This document shows positions 40,396-52,094 of a stretch of 64,000 nt of DNA, piece by piece (the stretch's first letter is position 1; each line of letters opens with the position of its first letter). This stretch comes from Spongiibacter marinus. GTDB lineage: Bacteria > Pseudomonadota > Gammaproteobacteria > Pseudomonadales > Spongiibacteraceae. The position numbers and the translations under genes are program-made. The stretch covers positions 1-64,000 of the forward strand of contig NZ_JAFBBD010000003.1 in the NCBI RefSeq assembly GCF_016906995.1, written 5' to 3'. A model generated the notes under the pieces. That model saw only the letters and a program-made list of their open reading frames with translations. It made no database searches and was not told where the DNA came from.

Positions 40396-42555
40396 TTAGC
40401 CTTTGTAGGCCTCATTGATCGCATCGAGTACATCACGTGCCGCCAAGGGAATCTTGGTACCGGGACCAAAAATACCTTTTACGCCAGCGTTATACAGGAA
40501 GTCGTAGTCAGGACGGGGAATGACGCCACCGGCGACAACAATAATGTCATCGGCGCCCGCCTTTTTCAGCTCCTCAATTAACTGGGGAACCAGCGTTTTG
40601 TGGCCAGCAGCCTGGGAAGAAACGCCGACCACGTGCACGTCGTTCTCGACGGCCTGCTTAGCTACTTCTTCGGGTGTTGAGAACATCGGCGACAGGTCGA
40701 TATCAAACCCGACATCAGCAAAGGCCGTGGCGATCACTTTCGCGCCGCGGTCGTGACCATCCTGACCCATTTTGCAGACAAGCATACGTGGGCGACGACC
40801 GTGTTTTTCAACAAACTGCTCGATGTCGCTGCTGATACCCTGCCAGTTCTCGTCGTCCTGATAGGCACTACCGTAGACACCTGAAACCGTTTGCGCCTGA
40901 GCATTAAAGCGACCGAATTCACGTTCCATAGCAAAGCTGATCTCCCCAACTGTTGCACGCAGACGCGTTGCCTTCACGGCCAGATCCAGCAGGTTGCCTT
41001 CGCCGCTGCAAGCACATTGATAGATGGCTTCCAGCGCATCTTCGACGGCTTTTTCATCGCGCTCAGCGCGAATACGAGCCAGTGCATCGACCTGCGATTG
41101 GCGCACTTTTTCATTGTCGATGTCCAGTACCTCAACATCGTCTTCTTCAGACAAGGTGTACTTGTTCACCCCGACAATCACGTCTTCACCGCGGTCAATA
41201 CGCGCCTGTTTCTTCGCCGCCGACTCTTCGATACGCAGCTTCGGCATGCCGGTTTCAATGGCCTTGGCCATACCGCCCTTTTCTTCAACTTCTGCAATCA
41301 GTTGGCGAGCGCGGTCGGCGATATCTTTGGTCAGCGACTCCATCATGTACGAGCCGCCCCAGGGATCGGCCACCTTGGTGATGCCAGTTTCTTCCTGAAT
41401 GATCAGCTGAGTATTGCGCGCGATGCGTGATGAGAATTGCGTCGGCAAGGCGATCGCTTCATCCAGTGCATTGGTGTGCAACGATTGTGTGCCACCAAAT
41501 ACTGCCGCCATCGCTTCGATCGTGGTGCGAACGATGTTGTTGTACGGATCCTGCTCGGTGAGCGACCAGCCCGAGGTCTGGCTGTGCGTTCTGAGCATCT
41601 TAGAGCGCGGGTTCTTCGGCTCAAATTCAGAGACGATTTCTGCCCACAGCAGACGCGCGGCACGCATTTTGGCAATTTCCATGTAGAAATTCATGCCAAT
41701 GCCCCAGAAGAAGGACAGGCGGCCGGCAAACTTATCGATGTCCAGGCCAGCGGCGATCGCGGTGCGGATGTACTCTTTACCATCTGCCAGGGTATAGGCC
41801 AGCTCCAGCGCGGCATCAGCACCGGCTTCCTGGATATGGTAGCCAGAAATGGAGATGGTATTAAACTTCGGCATGTTTTCCGAAGCATAGGCAATAATAT
41901 CGCCGATGATCTTCATTGAGGGCGCGGGCGGGTAAATATAGGTGTTGCGCACCATGAACTCTTTCAGAATGTCGTTCTGAATGGTGCCTGACAACATATC
42001 CTGACCAACGCCCTGCTCTTCGGCCGCCACAATGTAGCCCGCCAGCACGGGTAGTACCGCGCCGTTCATCGTCATCGATACAGAGACTTTGTCCAGTGGA
42101 ATACCGTCGAACAGCACTTTCATGTCTTCGACAGAATCGATTGCAACACCGGCTTTACCGACGTCGCCGGTCACACGGGGGTGATCCGAGTCGTAACCGC
42201 GGTGGGTAGCCAGGTCAAAGGCGACCGATACGCCCTGACCGCCGGCTGCCAGTGCTTTGCGATAGAAAGCGTTAGATTCTTCAGCCGTTGAAAAGCCCGC
42301 ATACTGACGTATTGTCCAGGGACGGCCGGCATACATGGTTGGCTGCGGCCCGCGGATAAAGGGCTCAACGCCTGGGAAGGTATTGGTATACGGCAGATCA
42401 GCAGTATCTTCTGCAGTGTACAGCGGTTTTACATCAATACCCTCTGGGGTATTCCAAACCAAGTCATCCAATGACTTGTTGCTGCGTTCAAGCGATTTAT
42501 TGGCAATGTTCTGCCATTCGTCCAACGAAATCTCTGGGGCTTTGTAATCGGCCAT
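40396..42555 (-). CDS. scpA: Methylmalonyl-CoA mutase (single-chain, adenosylcobalamin-dependent)
   Basis: A 719-residue mutase. The N-terminal TIM barrel has [40 protein letters not shown], and [15 protein letters not shown]; the C-terminal B12 domain has [15 protein letters not shown] with the cobalt ligand His601 and [14 protein letters not shown]. This is the homodimer-type single polypeptide. It interconverts (R)-methylmalonyl-CoA and succinyl-CoA. I chose ATG 42555 ([14 protein letters not shown]) with AGGTA upstream, over ATG 42585. It lies between the epimerase and MeaB genes. Confidence 0.95.
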   Translation of the reverse strand: MADYKAPEISLDEWQNIANKSLERSNKSLDDLVWNTPEGIDVKPLYTAEDTADLPYTNTFPGVEPFIRGPQPTMYAGRPWTIRQYAGFSTAEESNAFYRKALAAGGQGVSVAFDLATHRGYDSDHPRVTGDVGKAGVAIDSVEDMKVLFDGIPLDKVSVSMTMNGAVLPVLAGYIVAAEEQGVGQDMLSGTIQNDILKEFMVRNTYIYPPAPSMKIIGDIIAYASENMPKFNTISISGYHIQEAGADAALELAYTLADGKEYIRTAIAAGLDIDKFAGRLSFFWGIGMNFYMEIAKMRAARLLWAEIVSEFEPKNPRSKMLRTHSQTSGWSLTEQDPYNNIVRTTIEAMAAVFGGTQSLHTNALDEAIALPTQFSSRIARNTQLIIQEETGITKVADPWGGSYMMESLTKDIADRARQLIAEVEEKGGMAKAIETGMPKLRIEESAAKKQARIDRGEDVIVGVNKYTLSEEDDVEVLDIDNEKVRQSQVDALARIRAERDEKAVEDALEAIYQCACSGEGNLLDLAVKATRLRATVGEISFAMEREFGRFNAQAQTVSGVYGSAYQDDENWQGISSDIEQFVEKHGRRPRMLVCKMGQDGHDRGAKVIATAFADVGFDIDLSPMFSTPEEVAKQAVENDVHVVGVSSQAAGHKTLVPQLIEELKKAGADDIIVVAGGVIPRPDYDFLYNAGVKGIFGPGTKIPLAARDVLDAINEAYKG

Positions 42556-42621
42556 ATACGAGTACCTGTCGTGTGTCAGTGCCACGCCGCTTCTGTGAGT
42601 AGCTATGGCGACTAGGATTGA

Positions 42622-43032
42622 TTAGTGGTCGGCAGCGGGCTGATTGATTTCAATCAGGACGCCGTCGCAAGACTTGGGGTGGATAAAGATAACTTGGCAG
42701 CCATGCGCACCGGGTGACGGCGCATCTGACAAAAACTGGTAGCCCTTCTCTTTCAAACGCGCGACATCGGCCTCGATGTCATCACTGCGAAAGCACAGGT
42801 GATGGATGCCGCCTGGCTTTTTCTCCAGGTACTTGGCGATAGGGCCTTCACCATTAAGCGGGTGAACGAGCTCAATACTGGTCGGGGGAAGCGGGAAAAA
42901 CGCCGTCGAGGTCTTCGCGCTTTCAACATCTTCAGTGCCTTCAAAAGGCAAACCAAAGTCTTCCATGAAACGTTTGATGGCCTTTTCCAAATCCGGCACA
43001 GCGATGGCGATATGGTCTAGTGCAGTGATCAT
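42622..43032 (-). CDS. mce: Methylmalonyl-CoA epimerase
   Basis: A 136-residue vicinal-oxygen-chelate protein: LDHIAIAVPDLEKAIKRF carries a metal-binding His, SIELVHPLNGEGPIAKYL the Glu/His region, GGIHHLCFRSDDI a second His, and VLIEINQP the final Glu. It interconverts the (S) and (R) forms of methylmalonyl-CoA between carboxylase and mutase. The ATG at 43032 has CGGAG at a good distance. It lies 66 bp upstream of the mutase start in the same direction. Confidence 0.93.
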   Translation of the reverse strand: MITALDHIAIAVPDLEKAIKRFMEDFGLPFEGTEDVESAKTSTAFFPLPPTSIELVHPLNGEGPIAKYLEKKPGGIHHLCFRSDDIEADVARLKEKGYQFLSDAPSPGAHGCQVIFIHPKSCDGVLIEINQPAADH

Positions 43033-43108
43033 AAATACTCCGAATACGTCAGGGCAAACCGACGCGGGACTTAGCTGCCCCACACCGGTCGCCGTCGATT
43101 AGACGAGC

Positions 43109-45949
43109 TTAAGCAATGTGTTTAAGAAAACCATCGGTCGCAGCGCGACGCTCGGCGGCAATCTGCTCAGGGGTTACCACTTCGATCTTCTCGTCGGGGT
43201 TCACTTTGAACAGGGGTTGCCCCTTCTTAATAATCACACCATCGCCGTCGATCAACACCTTCTCGATGGTACCCGAGAACGGTGCAACGACTTTGTTGAA
43301 CATTTTCATTACTTCAACAATGTAGAGCGTGTCGCCGGCTTCGAAGTGATCACCTTCGTTGACGAATACGTCCATACCCGGCGCTTCGCGCGGGTAGAAC
43401 ATGCCGCCGCTGGCAGCGAGGATTTCGTCTGACTTGGCCACCGGCGGTGGTACCAGCACCTTCGCCATGCGCTTTTGCAGTGCGTCATCGGTGAGACGCT
43501 CGGGAATATCAATGCTCAAGTCCGGCTGTACCGCCAAGTCAAAGAACCCAGTGGTTGAGGCAATGTGCGCAAGAATGGCCAATAGCTCCGTTCCCGCCAT
43601 GTAACCGGCGTGAGCGCTGCGTACTGATGCCCATTCTTCGCTGCTAATACCCTGTGGCGCATCACCCGCGATAGCTTGCTCAATGGCGGTGAAGTCCTGT
43701 GTCGCCAACTTCTCTTCCAAGGCCTTGTAGAAGCTAACAGCGTCACTGAGGATCTCTGCATCGTGATCCCAGATCATGTAACGCGCGGGCTTGCCCGTTT
43801 CATAATCCATGTTCAAGTAGTGATACAGACGATCGAGCAGAAGAATTGGGTTTTCCAGCCACTGCACGCCGTTGTCGGTCATTTGCAGCGCTTTCTTGTT
43901 GATGCTCAGCCAGCCCGACATGTAGTGAGGCTCTGCGAACAGGCGCTCCAGCGGGCGTGTAAACAGCAGCTTTTTGGCATCGAGCACAGCCGCCCACTCC
44001 GCGGCCTGATCGCTGTTCTCGTCCAGATAACGCTGGCGAATTTCACCGTAGGCGTAATCCAGGTCGAGCTGATTCGCTTGCTCCTTGAGCAAACCAACCA
44101 AGGTCAGATACGGCACGATGAACCGGGTGCTTGGGCGAGCATTGATGCCGTTGCCGATAAACCAATGCACCAAGCCGTAGTGGAACTCCAGGTTGGTTGC
44201 CAGATCCTTGCCGCGCAGCTCAGTGCGACGCAGAATCTCCGCCAGGCGCTGGTAGCTGTCCATCCGGGTTTCACCGGTGGTGAGCAGCAGTGCAATGTTT
44301 GAGTCGTACGCACCAGCGAGGTGGTACTTCATAAACACGTCGGTATCCGGGTTGTGGGTGGAAATACCCTGGTCATCGCGAATCTCACCGGGAATCGCGT
44401 TGGACCAGTTTTCGATAATGCCGCCCGCGTGGGGTTGAAGCGCTTGGTTGGTCGCGTTCATACGCGCTTCCACCGAGGTTTTTTCACGCACAATGCGCTC
44501 TGGCTTGGGCAGGCGCTTACCGTGACGGGCCAACAGCGCCATCACTTCGACCAAGCTTTCAACAATAAAGAAGTCGCTGGGGTCATCCGGGTTGGTGAAC
44601 TTAAGCTTGTAGCACAGCTCAGTAACACGGTGCTCAACCTGAATACGCGTATTCATCTCCATGAAATAGTGCGCTTCACCGTCGACGATACACTCAAAGG
44701 TGCCGACAGAGTCGAGTTTTACCGCTTGGCCGAAGATGGCGCCCTCTTCTTCCATTTTTTGAAGAATGACCAGATCTTTCTTCAATTGAGCCAGCTCGCC
44801 CTCTTTGCCCTCGGCTTCAGCGACGGCGATGGCGGCAACCAGCTCCTCCTCGGTCACCGACACCTCGAGTAGCTTTTGCTCGTGCATCTGCAATGAGCAG
44901 TCGCGACCACCCATCGTCATGCACCACTCACCGTTACCCACCACCTGGATTTCCTGGTGGCGAGTGGTATCGATGTTCATTTCAATCAATACGTTTTTGT
45001 TGTCGCCAACACCGTTGGTTTTCAGCTCGATCAAGCACTCGAGCACCAATGAGGGGACATTTTCAGCCGCTTTTTCAACCTTTTCTTCGAGGCTGGCGCC
45101 TTCGTAAGAATTGGCCGATTGCAGTATACGCTGACCTTTACCACCGCCACCGGCAATGGCTTTCAGGCGGAAGCGGTTGTTGGGCTTTTCAGCCAACATG
45201 CGCTTGGCTTCAACCTGCAGGGCTGCGCCGACGTCGGCGGCATCGATAATATCGATACCCGCTTCATAGGACGCCGCGAGCAACGCCAGGGCTTTTTCTT
45301 CATCGTCTTTGCAGCTAGCGAAGTCGACATTGAGGTTATTGTCTTTTGCGCAGGCTTCGAGGCCATCTTTGCCGTATTTGGCAAACAGCGCCAGGCTAGT
45401 GGCGTTATTCACACCCGGCGTAACCGATACACCAGTCTCCAGCGCGGTGCGCTTAGCCTGGTCCTTCATACCCGCCGATTTCTGCGTGAATGAACAAGGG
45501 CCAATGAAGTTCAGGCCGGCCTTCTCCATCGCTTCGACCATGTCGGCATCTTCCGACATAAAGCCATAGCCCGCGAAGATGGCGTTGTAGCCATTATCGT
45601 GGGCAATGCGAATGATCTGCTGGATGCGCTTGTTGCGTTCTTCTTTGGTGGCACCGGTGTAATCCGGCACACGGTGCACACGATCGGGGTCGGTCAGTGT
45701 GCGCAGTTCTGGCGCCAGGGCATTGGTATAGGTGATCGAGTCTTTCTCGGACAGCAAAATGCCGTAGCCGTTAATGCCCATTTCGTCGAAAACATCCATC
45801 GCTTCTTTACGGATGGGGCCGCGACAAATAATCAATGGTTTCAAGTCTTTACAAGAAAAACTTCTCACCCATTCTGAGTTAGATTTAGCCAGCTGACGGT
45901 CTTTGTGGATCAGCGGGTTGTTCAGGTAGTAATTATTGCTTGTCTGCAC
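43109..45949 (-). CDS. Acyl-CoA (probably propionyl-CoA) carboxylase, biotin-carboxylase/biotin-carrier subunit
   Basis: A 946-residue subunit. A biotin-carboxylase ATP-grasp region (glycine loop AIAGGGGKGQR near 265-274, EMNTRIQVEHRVTE further on) is followed by a long middle domain and a C-terminal carrier domain with biotinyl Lys882 in VEVMKMFN. It is much longer than AccC plus AccB (about 600) or usual PccA (about 670). About 85 residues (180-262) lie between TPGVNN and the glycine loop, where canonical enzymes have about 27. GTG start with AGAGG upstream. Neighbours (beta subunit, epimerase, mutase) favour propionyl-CoA as substrate; acetyl-CoA is possible. Confidence 0.85.
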   Translation of the reverse strand: MQTSNNYYLNNPLIHKDRQLAKSNSEWVRSFSCKDLKPLIICRGPIRKEAMDVFDEMGINGYGILLSEKDSITYTNALAPELRTLTDPDRVHRVPDYTGATKEERNKRIQQIIRIAHDNGYNAIFAGYGFMSEDADMVEAMEKAGLNFIGPCSFTQKSAGMKDQAKRTALETGVSVTPGVNNATSLALFAKYGKDGLEACAKDNNLNVDFASCKDDEEKALALLAASYEAGIDIIDAADVGAALQVEAKRMLAEKPNNRFRLKAIAGGGGKGQRILQSANSYEGASLEEKVEKAAENVPSLVLECLIELKTNGVGDNKNVLIEMNIDTTRHQEIQVVGNGEWCMTMGGRDCSLQMHEQKLLEVSVTEEELVAAIAVAEAEGKEGELAQLKKDLVILQKMEEEGAIFGQAVKLDSVGTFECIVDGEAHYFMEMNTRIQVEHRVTELCYKLKFTNPDDPSDFFIVESLVEVMALLARHGKRLPKPERIVREKTSVEARMNATNQALQPHAGGIIENWSNAIPGEIRDDQGISTHNPDTDVFMKYHLAGAYDSNIALLLTTGETRMDSYQRLAEILRRTELRGKDLATNLEFHYGLVHWFIGNGINARPSTRFIVPYLTLVGLLKEQANQLDLDYAYGEIRQRYLDENSDQAAEWAAVLDAKKLLFTRPLERLFAEPHYMSGWLSINKKALQMTDNGVQWLENPILLLDRLYHYLNMDYETGKPARYMIWDHDAEILSDAVSFYKALEEKLATQDFTAIEQAIAGDAPQGISSEEWASVRSAHAGYMAGTELLAILAHIASTTGFFDLAVQPDLSIDIPERLTDDALQKRMAKVLVPPPVAKSDEILAASGGMFYPREAPGMDVFVNEGDHFEAGDTLYIVEVMKMFNKVVAPFSGTIEKVLIDGDGVIIKKGQPLFKVNPDEKIEVVTPEQIAAERRAATDGFLKHIA

Positions 45950-46001
45950 GTTGATAACCTCTTAAGCGAATCGTCTAGTAGTTGTTGTCGAGCAAGGCTG
46001 C

Positions 46002-47735
46002 TTAGTGGAACTCGCGCTGAGGACCGGACATCGGCTCAGGCGTGTACGCTTTCAAGTGCAGCTCCAATTGCTCGCCCAGGACTTTTCGCAGGTCCGCAGG
46101 CATGACGATCTGGGAAATCGATCCCAGGCTCAGTGCTTCATTGGGGTTCATCAGTTCTTTTTCGTAGCGTTGGGTTAACAGCGCTTCTTCTTGCTTTTGC
46201 CACTCGGCAACTGCCGCTTCAGCCTGGCTGCGCGCCTCGCCTTCGGCCATGCCAGCAGCAATATTCTGCTGGGTTGCCTCGGCGATGCGAGACTTGATTG
46301 AACCACGGATTTTGCGCACTTCATCCTTATACACGTACTCAACCCCTGCAGGCCCCATTACGGCCAGGCGAGTGGTTGGCAACGCGCAGACGAAATCCGC
46401 ACCCGTTGGATAGTTGTTGAAGGAGGCGTATGCGCCGCCGAAGGCGTTGCGCACAATCATCAGGAAGCGCGGTGTGCGCAGGTCGATAATCGCGTCGAGC
46501 ATGGCGCGTCCGGCTTGAACAATACCACCCGTTTCCTGGTCGCGACCGGGCAGGAAGCCGGTGGTGTCTTCCATAAAGATCACCGGAATGTTGTAGACAT
46601 TACAGAAGCGGATGAAACGCGCGTTTTTGTAGGCGGCGTCTATATCGATCTGGCCCGATGACACGGCTGAGTTGTTGGCGACAAAGCCCACAACATTCCC
46701 GCCGATACGGCCAAGCGCACAAATGGTGTTACGAGCGCGCTCTGGCTGAATTTCAAAATAGTCGCCGTGATCGCACATCTGTTGAATGATAATGCTGATA
46801 TCAAAGGGCGTGTTGAAACCGGTTGGGCTGTTAAAGGCCTTCTTCAGCAGCAGGTCGATATCCCAGGTTTTGCGATTCAGTGGGTCAGACGTCGGCTGGA
46901 AGGGAGGCTTCGACGATGCGTTGTCTGGCAGGTAGTTCAGCAGCTCTTTAACTTTGCGCAGCGCTGCAACTTCATCGGGCACAACAAAGTCTGTAACGCC
47001 AGACTGGCTGTGAACACTGGGGCCACCGAGTTCATCGGCGGTTACGTCTTCACCCAGTACCGACTTAACAACACCTGGGCCAGTCAGGCCAAAGAAGGTG
47101 TCGTTGGGCTGAATAACAAATGAGCCCTGACGCGGCAGATAAGCACCGCCACCGGCGTTATAGCCGAACATGCACATAATCGACGGCACCACACCGTTGA
47201 TCTTACGCAGTGCCGTAAAGGCCTCGGCATAACCGTCAAGGCCGCCGACACCCGCGGGAATGTACGCCCCCGCAGAGTCGTTCATGCCGACCAGGGGAAT
47301 ACCCAGTTTACCGGCAAGCTGGAAAAGATTGGCCAGCTTGGTGCCGTTGGTGGCATCCATGGAACCCGCGCGAACGGTGAAGTCGTGGCCGTACATCGCC
47401 ACATCGCGACCGTTAACCTTAACAATGGCTGTTACCAGTGAGGCTCCATCGAGGTTTTTACCCCAGTTTTGGTAGAGCACCTTTGGCTCACTGCCATCGT
47501 CCGCAAGCACCTGGATACGTTCCCAGATAGTCATGCGTTTCTTTTCGTGTTGCTTTTGAACGCCTTTTATTCCCGCAGCCTTCATTGGGCGCTGCTGCAA
47601 GTCGTAACCTGCTTGAAGCGCAGCTTCATAGAGGCCCGGATCGTAGTCAATTTGACCGGGCACAGTGAATTCCAGCTCGGATTTCTGCGCGAATGGATTA
47701 TTCAGCGAGGGAGTCAATTGCTCTTTTTTACTCAT
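46002..47735 (-). CDS. Acyl-CoA (probably propionyl-CoA) carboxylase, carboxyltransferase beta subunit
   Basis: A 577-residue carboxyltransferase of the crotonase fold. Motifs are [20 protein letters not shown], the biotin-binding [21 protein letters not shown], and [20 protein letters not shown]. These are divergent versions of PccB motifs. I prefer the ATG at 47735 ([12 protein letters not shown]), since the 50 upstream codons are Cys/Gly-rich and unlike the family. It is 52 bp before the alpha subunit, and both must form one complex that carboxylates propionyl-CoA to methylmalonyl-CoA (substrate inferred from neighbours). Confidence 0.87.
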   Translation of the reverse strand: MSKKEQLTPSLNNPFAQKSELEFTVPGQIDYDPGLYEAALQAGYDLQQRPMKAAGIKGVQKQHEKKRMTIWERIQVLADDGSEPKVLYQNWGKNLDGASLVTAIVKVNGRDVAMYGHDFTVRAGSMDATNGTKLANLFQLAGKLGIPLVGMNDSAGAYIPAGVGGLDGYAEAFTALRKINGVVPSIMCMFGYNAGGGAYLPRQGSFVIQPNDTFFGLTGPGVVKSVLGEDVTADELGGPSVHSQSGVTDFVVPDEVAALRKVKELLNYLPDNASSKPPFQPTSDPLNRKTWDIDLLLKKAFNSPTGFNTPFDISIIIQQMCDHGDYFEIQPERARNTICALGRIGGNVVGFVANNSAVSSGQIDIDAAYKNARFIRFCNVYNIPVIFMEDTTGFLPGRDQETGGIVQAGRAMLDAIIDLRTPRFLMIVRNAFGGAYASFNNYPTGADFVCALPTTRLAVMGPAGVEYVYKDEVRKIRGSIKSRIAEATQQNIAAGMAEGEARSQAEAAVAEWQKQEEALLTQRYEKELMNPNEALSLGSISQIVMPADLRKVLGEQLELHLKAYTPEPMSGPQREFH

Positions 47736-48069
47736 GCCTGTCAGTCCCAGATGCAATATTGTTTTGTTTCCGCACCCGCATACAGGCTGAAGTAATCCAC
47801 AGCCACTGAATTTCAGGCTGCCTAGATTCCTGCCAACTGGCATGTGAGCGACGGATGATTGAGAACGTGCCGTTCTAGGTGTCATTCCAACGACGGCTTA
47901 TTTGATTCTCAAAGCGGCGGCTAACATTACTTTAGGGCGGTGGCGCTGTCAATCTGATATGGGTGACCATACCGATCACTATCGATGACAAAATGCTAGA
48001 TTTTTCATAGGCCTAGCACGTACAATCAGTCTTTGCCAACCCGCTTTCAAGAGCACTATCGCCGCAGCA
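47736..48069. promoter_or_regulatory. Divergent control region of the carboxylase operon and pabB
   Basis: These 334 bases hold no recognised gene. AGAACG-TGC-CGTTCT at 47862-47876 is a perfect short palindrome and could be an operator. The region becomes AT-rich toward pabB. No promoter consensus is convincing. Confidence 0.4.
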
Positions 48070-49404
48070 ATGCCCAACCTCCAACGCCGTCCTTTAGCCT
48101 ATTTTGCAGACAGCAGCCGCTACTTCGAGGCTGTGGCGTCGGCGCCGAATCCAGTGTTTATCGATTCGGGAAAGCCCCACAGCGACCGCGGCCGTTACAG
48201 CATCATTAGTGCCGATCCCACCACTATAATCAGCATTGCGCCACGTGATAACACGACTATCGGTATATTGCTTTCACAGGCGGAGGCCGCTATAAAGCAA
48301 GCCGTTGCCGGCATGCACAGCGCCGACGATTTGCCCTTCTGCGGCGGGGCGATTGGCTGTATCAACTATGAGCTTGGTGAGGCCAGGGATATGAACCTCT
48401 CCCCCTCTGCTGAACTGCCGCTGCTGCACGTTGGCATTTACGACTGGGCAATTATTGTTGACCACCACACGCAGTGCGCAGAGCTGGTGTTACAGCCTGA
48501 CTGCCAAAGCAAGATAGCGCGCCAGCTGTCGTCATCGGCCCTCGAGCACGCCGTCAACGATGCCACATTTATGCTAACTGCGCCATTTCATAGCCATCTG
48601 GACTGGCCGGACTACGCTCGCTGCTTCGAGGCGATTCAGCGCTATATCCTCGACGGTGATTGCTACCAGATCAATCTCACTCGCCAGTTTAGCGCGCCCT
48701 ACTCAGGCTCCCCGTGGCAGGCGTATAAACGCATGAGAAAGGTCGCCGCAGCGCCCTTTTCCGCCTATCTCGATTTAGGGGAATGCCAGCTGTTATCCCT
48801 TTCCCCCGAGCGTTTTATTGAAATCGATAAGGGCAGCATGCTGACCCAGCCCATCAAAGGTACCGCGCCACGATCCCCTGACCCGGTAACGGACAAGGCG
48901 AATGCCGAGGCCCTGGAGGCCAGTGAAAAAAATCGCGCGGAAAATGTGATGATCGTCGACCTGCTACGCAATGACCTGGGTAAAAACAGCACAGCGGGCA
49001 GTGTGCAGGTCGAGCGTTTGCTTGAGCTGCAAAGCTTTAACACGGTTCATCACTTGGTAAGCACCATTCGCAGTACGCTAAACCCCGAGATCACCGCGCT
49101 TCAGGCGCTATTGGATTGCTTTCCGGGCGGCTCCATCACCGGCGCGCCAAAACGACGGGCGATGGAGATTATCGCCGAGCTTGAACCAAACCGACGATCA
49201 CTGTACTGCGGAAGCGTGTTCTATTTGTCGGCAAGTGGGCGGCTGGACAGCTCGATTACCATTCGAAGCTTTGTTTGCCACAACGGGCAGATTCGCGGCT
49301 GGGCCGGCGGCGGCATTGTTGCCGATTCTGAGGCAAAGATGGAATTTGTCGAAACGGAAGAGAAGCTCGGCAAGCTCATGGCGGTGCTTGCCGAGCCCGA
49401 GTAG
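48070..49404 (+). CDS. pabB: Aminodeoxychorismate synthase component I
   Basis: A 444-residue chorismate-utilising enzyme of folate synthesis. FCGGAIGCINYELGE is in the N-terminal part; PIKGTAPRS with Lys263 is the PabB-specific nucleophile (TrpE has Ala there); LRNDLGKNSTAGSV, FPGGSITGAPKRRAMEII and GWAGGGIVADS complete the active site. With a PabA glutaminase (not in the window) it makes 4-amino-4-deoxychorismate. Convergent with thrH. Confidence 0.93.
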   Translation: MPNLQRRPLAYFADSSRYFEAVASAPNPVFIDSGKPHSDRGRYSIISADPTTIISIAPRDNTTIGILLSQAEAAIKQAVAGMHSADDLPFCGGAIGCINYELGEARDMNLSPSAELPLLHVGIYDWAIIVDHHTQCAELVLQPDCQSKIARQLSSSALEHAVNDATFMLTAPFHSHLDWPDYARCFEAIQRYILDGDCYQINLTRQFSAPYSGSPWQAYKRMRKVAAAPFSAYLDLGECQLLSLSPERFIEIDKGSMLTQPIKGTAPRSPDPVTDKANAEALEASEKNRAENVMIVDLLRNDLGKNSTAGSVQVERLLELQSFNTVHHLVSTIRSTLNPEITALQALLDCFPGGSITGAPKRRAMEIIAELEPNRRSLYCGSVFYLSASGRLDSSITIRSFVCHNGQIRGWAGGGIVADSEAKMEFVETEEKLGKLMAVLAEPE

Positions 49405-49410
49405 CGCTCG

Positions 49411-50028
49411 TTACAAGCTCAGGTTGCGGTTAGAGGCCTTCAAAAACTCCAACTTCAGCGCTTCATAGTCGTGCACCGCTGGAAATTGCGGGAACTCTTC
49501 GATCACATTGCTCGGTGCTTTGAACAAAATACCGGCGTCTGCTTCCGCGAGCATGGTGGTGTCATTGTATGAATCACCAGCGGCAATAATGCGGTAATAC
49601 AGGGTTTTCAGCGCCAATACCGACTGGCGTTTAGGGTTTACTTGGCGAATTTTATAGTCGACCACCTTTCCGACATTGTCGGTTTCCAGCTTGTGACACA
49701 GCAGGGTTGGCCAGCCGAGCTGGGCCATCAATGGCGCAGCAAACTCGTAAAAGGTGTCGGAGAGGATCACCACCTGAAAGCGTGCCCGCAGCCAATCCAA
49801 AAACTCGCGCGCGCCTTCCATCGGCCGCATATCGGCAATCACCGCTTGAATATCGGGCAGACCAAGGCCGTTTTCGTCCAGTAAACGAAGACGTTGCTGC
49901 ATCAGCACATCGTAGTCGGGAATATCGCGGGTCGTCGCTTTTAGCGCCTCAATACCCGTGCGTTCGGCGAAGTCGATCCAGATTTCCGGAATCAGTACAC
50001 CTTCCAGGTCCAGGCATGCGATTTCCAC
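49411..50028 (-). CDS. thrH: Bifunctional phosphoserine phosphatase/homoserine phosphotransferase ThrH
   Basis: A 205-residue HAD-superfamily protein. Motif I is ACLDLEGVL (Asp7 nucleophile), motif II VVILSDTFYEF, motif III with Lys in NPKRQSVLALK, motif IV IAAGDSYNDTTMLAEAD. This matches ThrH of pseudomonads, which dephosphorylates phosphoserine and can transfer the phosphate to homoserine. GTG start at 50028 with GGAGACTTTCGCC. It precedes no threonine-pathway gene here. Confidence 0.92.
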   Translation of the reverse strand: MEIACLDLEGVLIPEIWIDFAERTGIEALKATTRDIPDYDVLMQQRLRLLDENGLGLPDIQAVIADMRPMEGAREFLDWLRARFQVVILSDTFYEFAAPLMAQLGWPTLLCHKLETDNVGKVVDYKIRQVNPKRQSVLALKTLYYRIIAAGDSYNDTTMLAEADAGILFKAPSNVIEEFPQFPAVHDYEALKLEFLKASNRNLSL

Positions 50029-50118
50029 GGCGAAAGTCTCCTCAAGTAAAAAAGGCGGTCAATCTAACGGCTTGCCCCGCTAAAAGCAACGCCTCAGGTC
50101 AACACCGGAGCGATCTCG

Positions 50119-51096
<978 letters not shown>

Positions 51097-51118
51097 TTAT
51101 TGTCTCCAAATACAACGG

Positions 51119-52030
51119 CTAAGCCTGTGGGGCGTTAGCAATACCGTGCGGGACATGCCCGGCTGGCACATGTTCACTGGCTGATTCACAGTGACTTTGC
51201 TGATCGTCGAAAAATACATCCGCACCATAGGCTTTCAAGAACTCGCCCTTTTCAAGGCCACCCAAAAATAGTGACTCATCGATCCGGATATTCCATTCGC
51301 GCAGTGTACGTATCACGCGCTTGTGCGCCGGTGCAGACCGGGCGGTCACCAAGGCAGTTCGAATTGGCGGCGCGTCCGATGGGAATTCTCGCTGTAAGGT
51401 ATTTAGTGCTGACAGGAAGGGTTTAAAGGGGCCGCCACTCAGCGGGCGGTCCGCCGCCTCCACTTCACTGGCTGTAAAGGCCTCCAGCCCCTGCTGTTTG
51501 TATATCTGTTCTGCCTCATCGGAAAACAGCACGGCATCACCGTCGAAAGCAAAACGCAGTTCGCGCTGCGTTGACTGCTCAGACTTTTTACTGCGTGGTA
51601 ACAAGGTCGCTGCAGCAACGCCGTTTTCAAGTGCTCGACGCACGTCTTCGGCATGGGTGGATAAAAACAGGTGGCAGCCAAACGCCGACACGTAATTGTA
51701 GGGACTCGCCCCACCACTAAAGGCGGCACGGCGTATGTTCAAACCGTAGTGCTCGATAGAGTTAAATATCCGCAGGCCGGTATCCGCGGAATTGCGAGAC
51801 AATAAAATAACCTCAACGCGCGGTTCTTTCAGCAAGTCGTTAAGTTTGAGTAAGCGCTCAACAATATTGAAGGCCTCGCCTTTATCGAGCACCTCATCTT
51901 CGCGATCGATTTGATATTGTTGATACGCGTCCAGCCCCTGCGTTTCAAACACCTGATGACTGTCATCCAAGTTAAACAGCGCCCGTGATGAAATCGCAAC
52001 GACTAACTTGTCTTCAAATCCCTTGGGCAT
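51119..52030 (-). CDS. Cytosolic 5'-nucleotidase (NT5C1-like family)
   Basis: A 303-residue protein: KLVVAISSRALFNLDDSHQVF at the N-terminus, VILLSRNSADTGLRIFNSI, RFAFDGDAVLFSDEAEQIY (the HAD-like aspartates) and TALVTARSAPAHKRVIRTL, ending FLGGLEKGEFLKAYGADVFFDDQ. These are the marks of the prokaryotic 5'-nucleotidase family related to vertebrate cytosolic nucleotidase I. It would dephosphorylate nucleoside monophosphates. AGGGACATTC precedes the ATG. It lies 25 bp upstream of cysB. Confidence 0.87.
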   Translation of the reverse strand: MPKGFEDKLVVAISSRALFNLDDSHQVFETQGLDAYQQYQIDREDEVLDKGEAFNIVERLLKLNDLLKEPRVEVILLSRNSADTGLRIFNSIEHYGLNIRRAAFSGGASPYNYVSAFGCHLFLSTHAEDVRRALENGVAAATLLPRSKKSEQSTQRELRFAFDGDAVLFSDEAEQIYKQQGLEAFTASEVEAADRPLSGGPFKPFLSALNTLQREFPSDAPPIRTALVTARSAPAHKRVIRTLREWNIRIDESLFLGGLEKGEFLKAYGADVFFDDQQSHCESASEHVPAGHVPHGIANAPQA

Positions 52031-52094
52031 GAATGTCCCTCAATACGTAGCGCCTCCACTATACAAGATGGCGAAGTGCAGACAAGAGCCGAAG

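Noticed and set aside
40891-41430. 179-codon open frame on the plus strand
   Set aside because: Antisense to methylmalonyl-CoA mutase; shadow of its codon use.
43676-44302. 208-codon open frame on the plus strand
   Set aside because: Antisense to the carboxylase alpha subunit; no ribosome site and no family resemblance.
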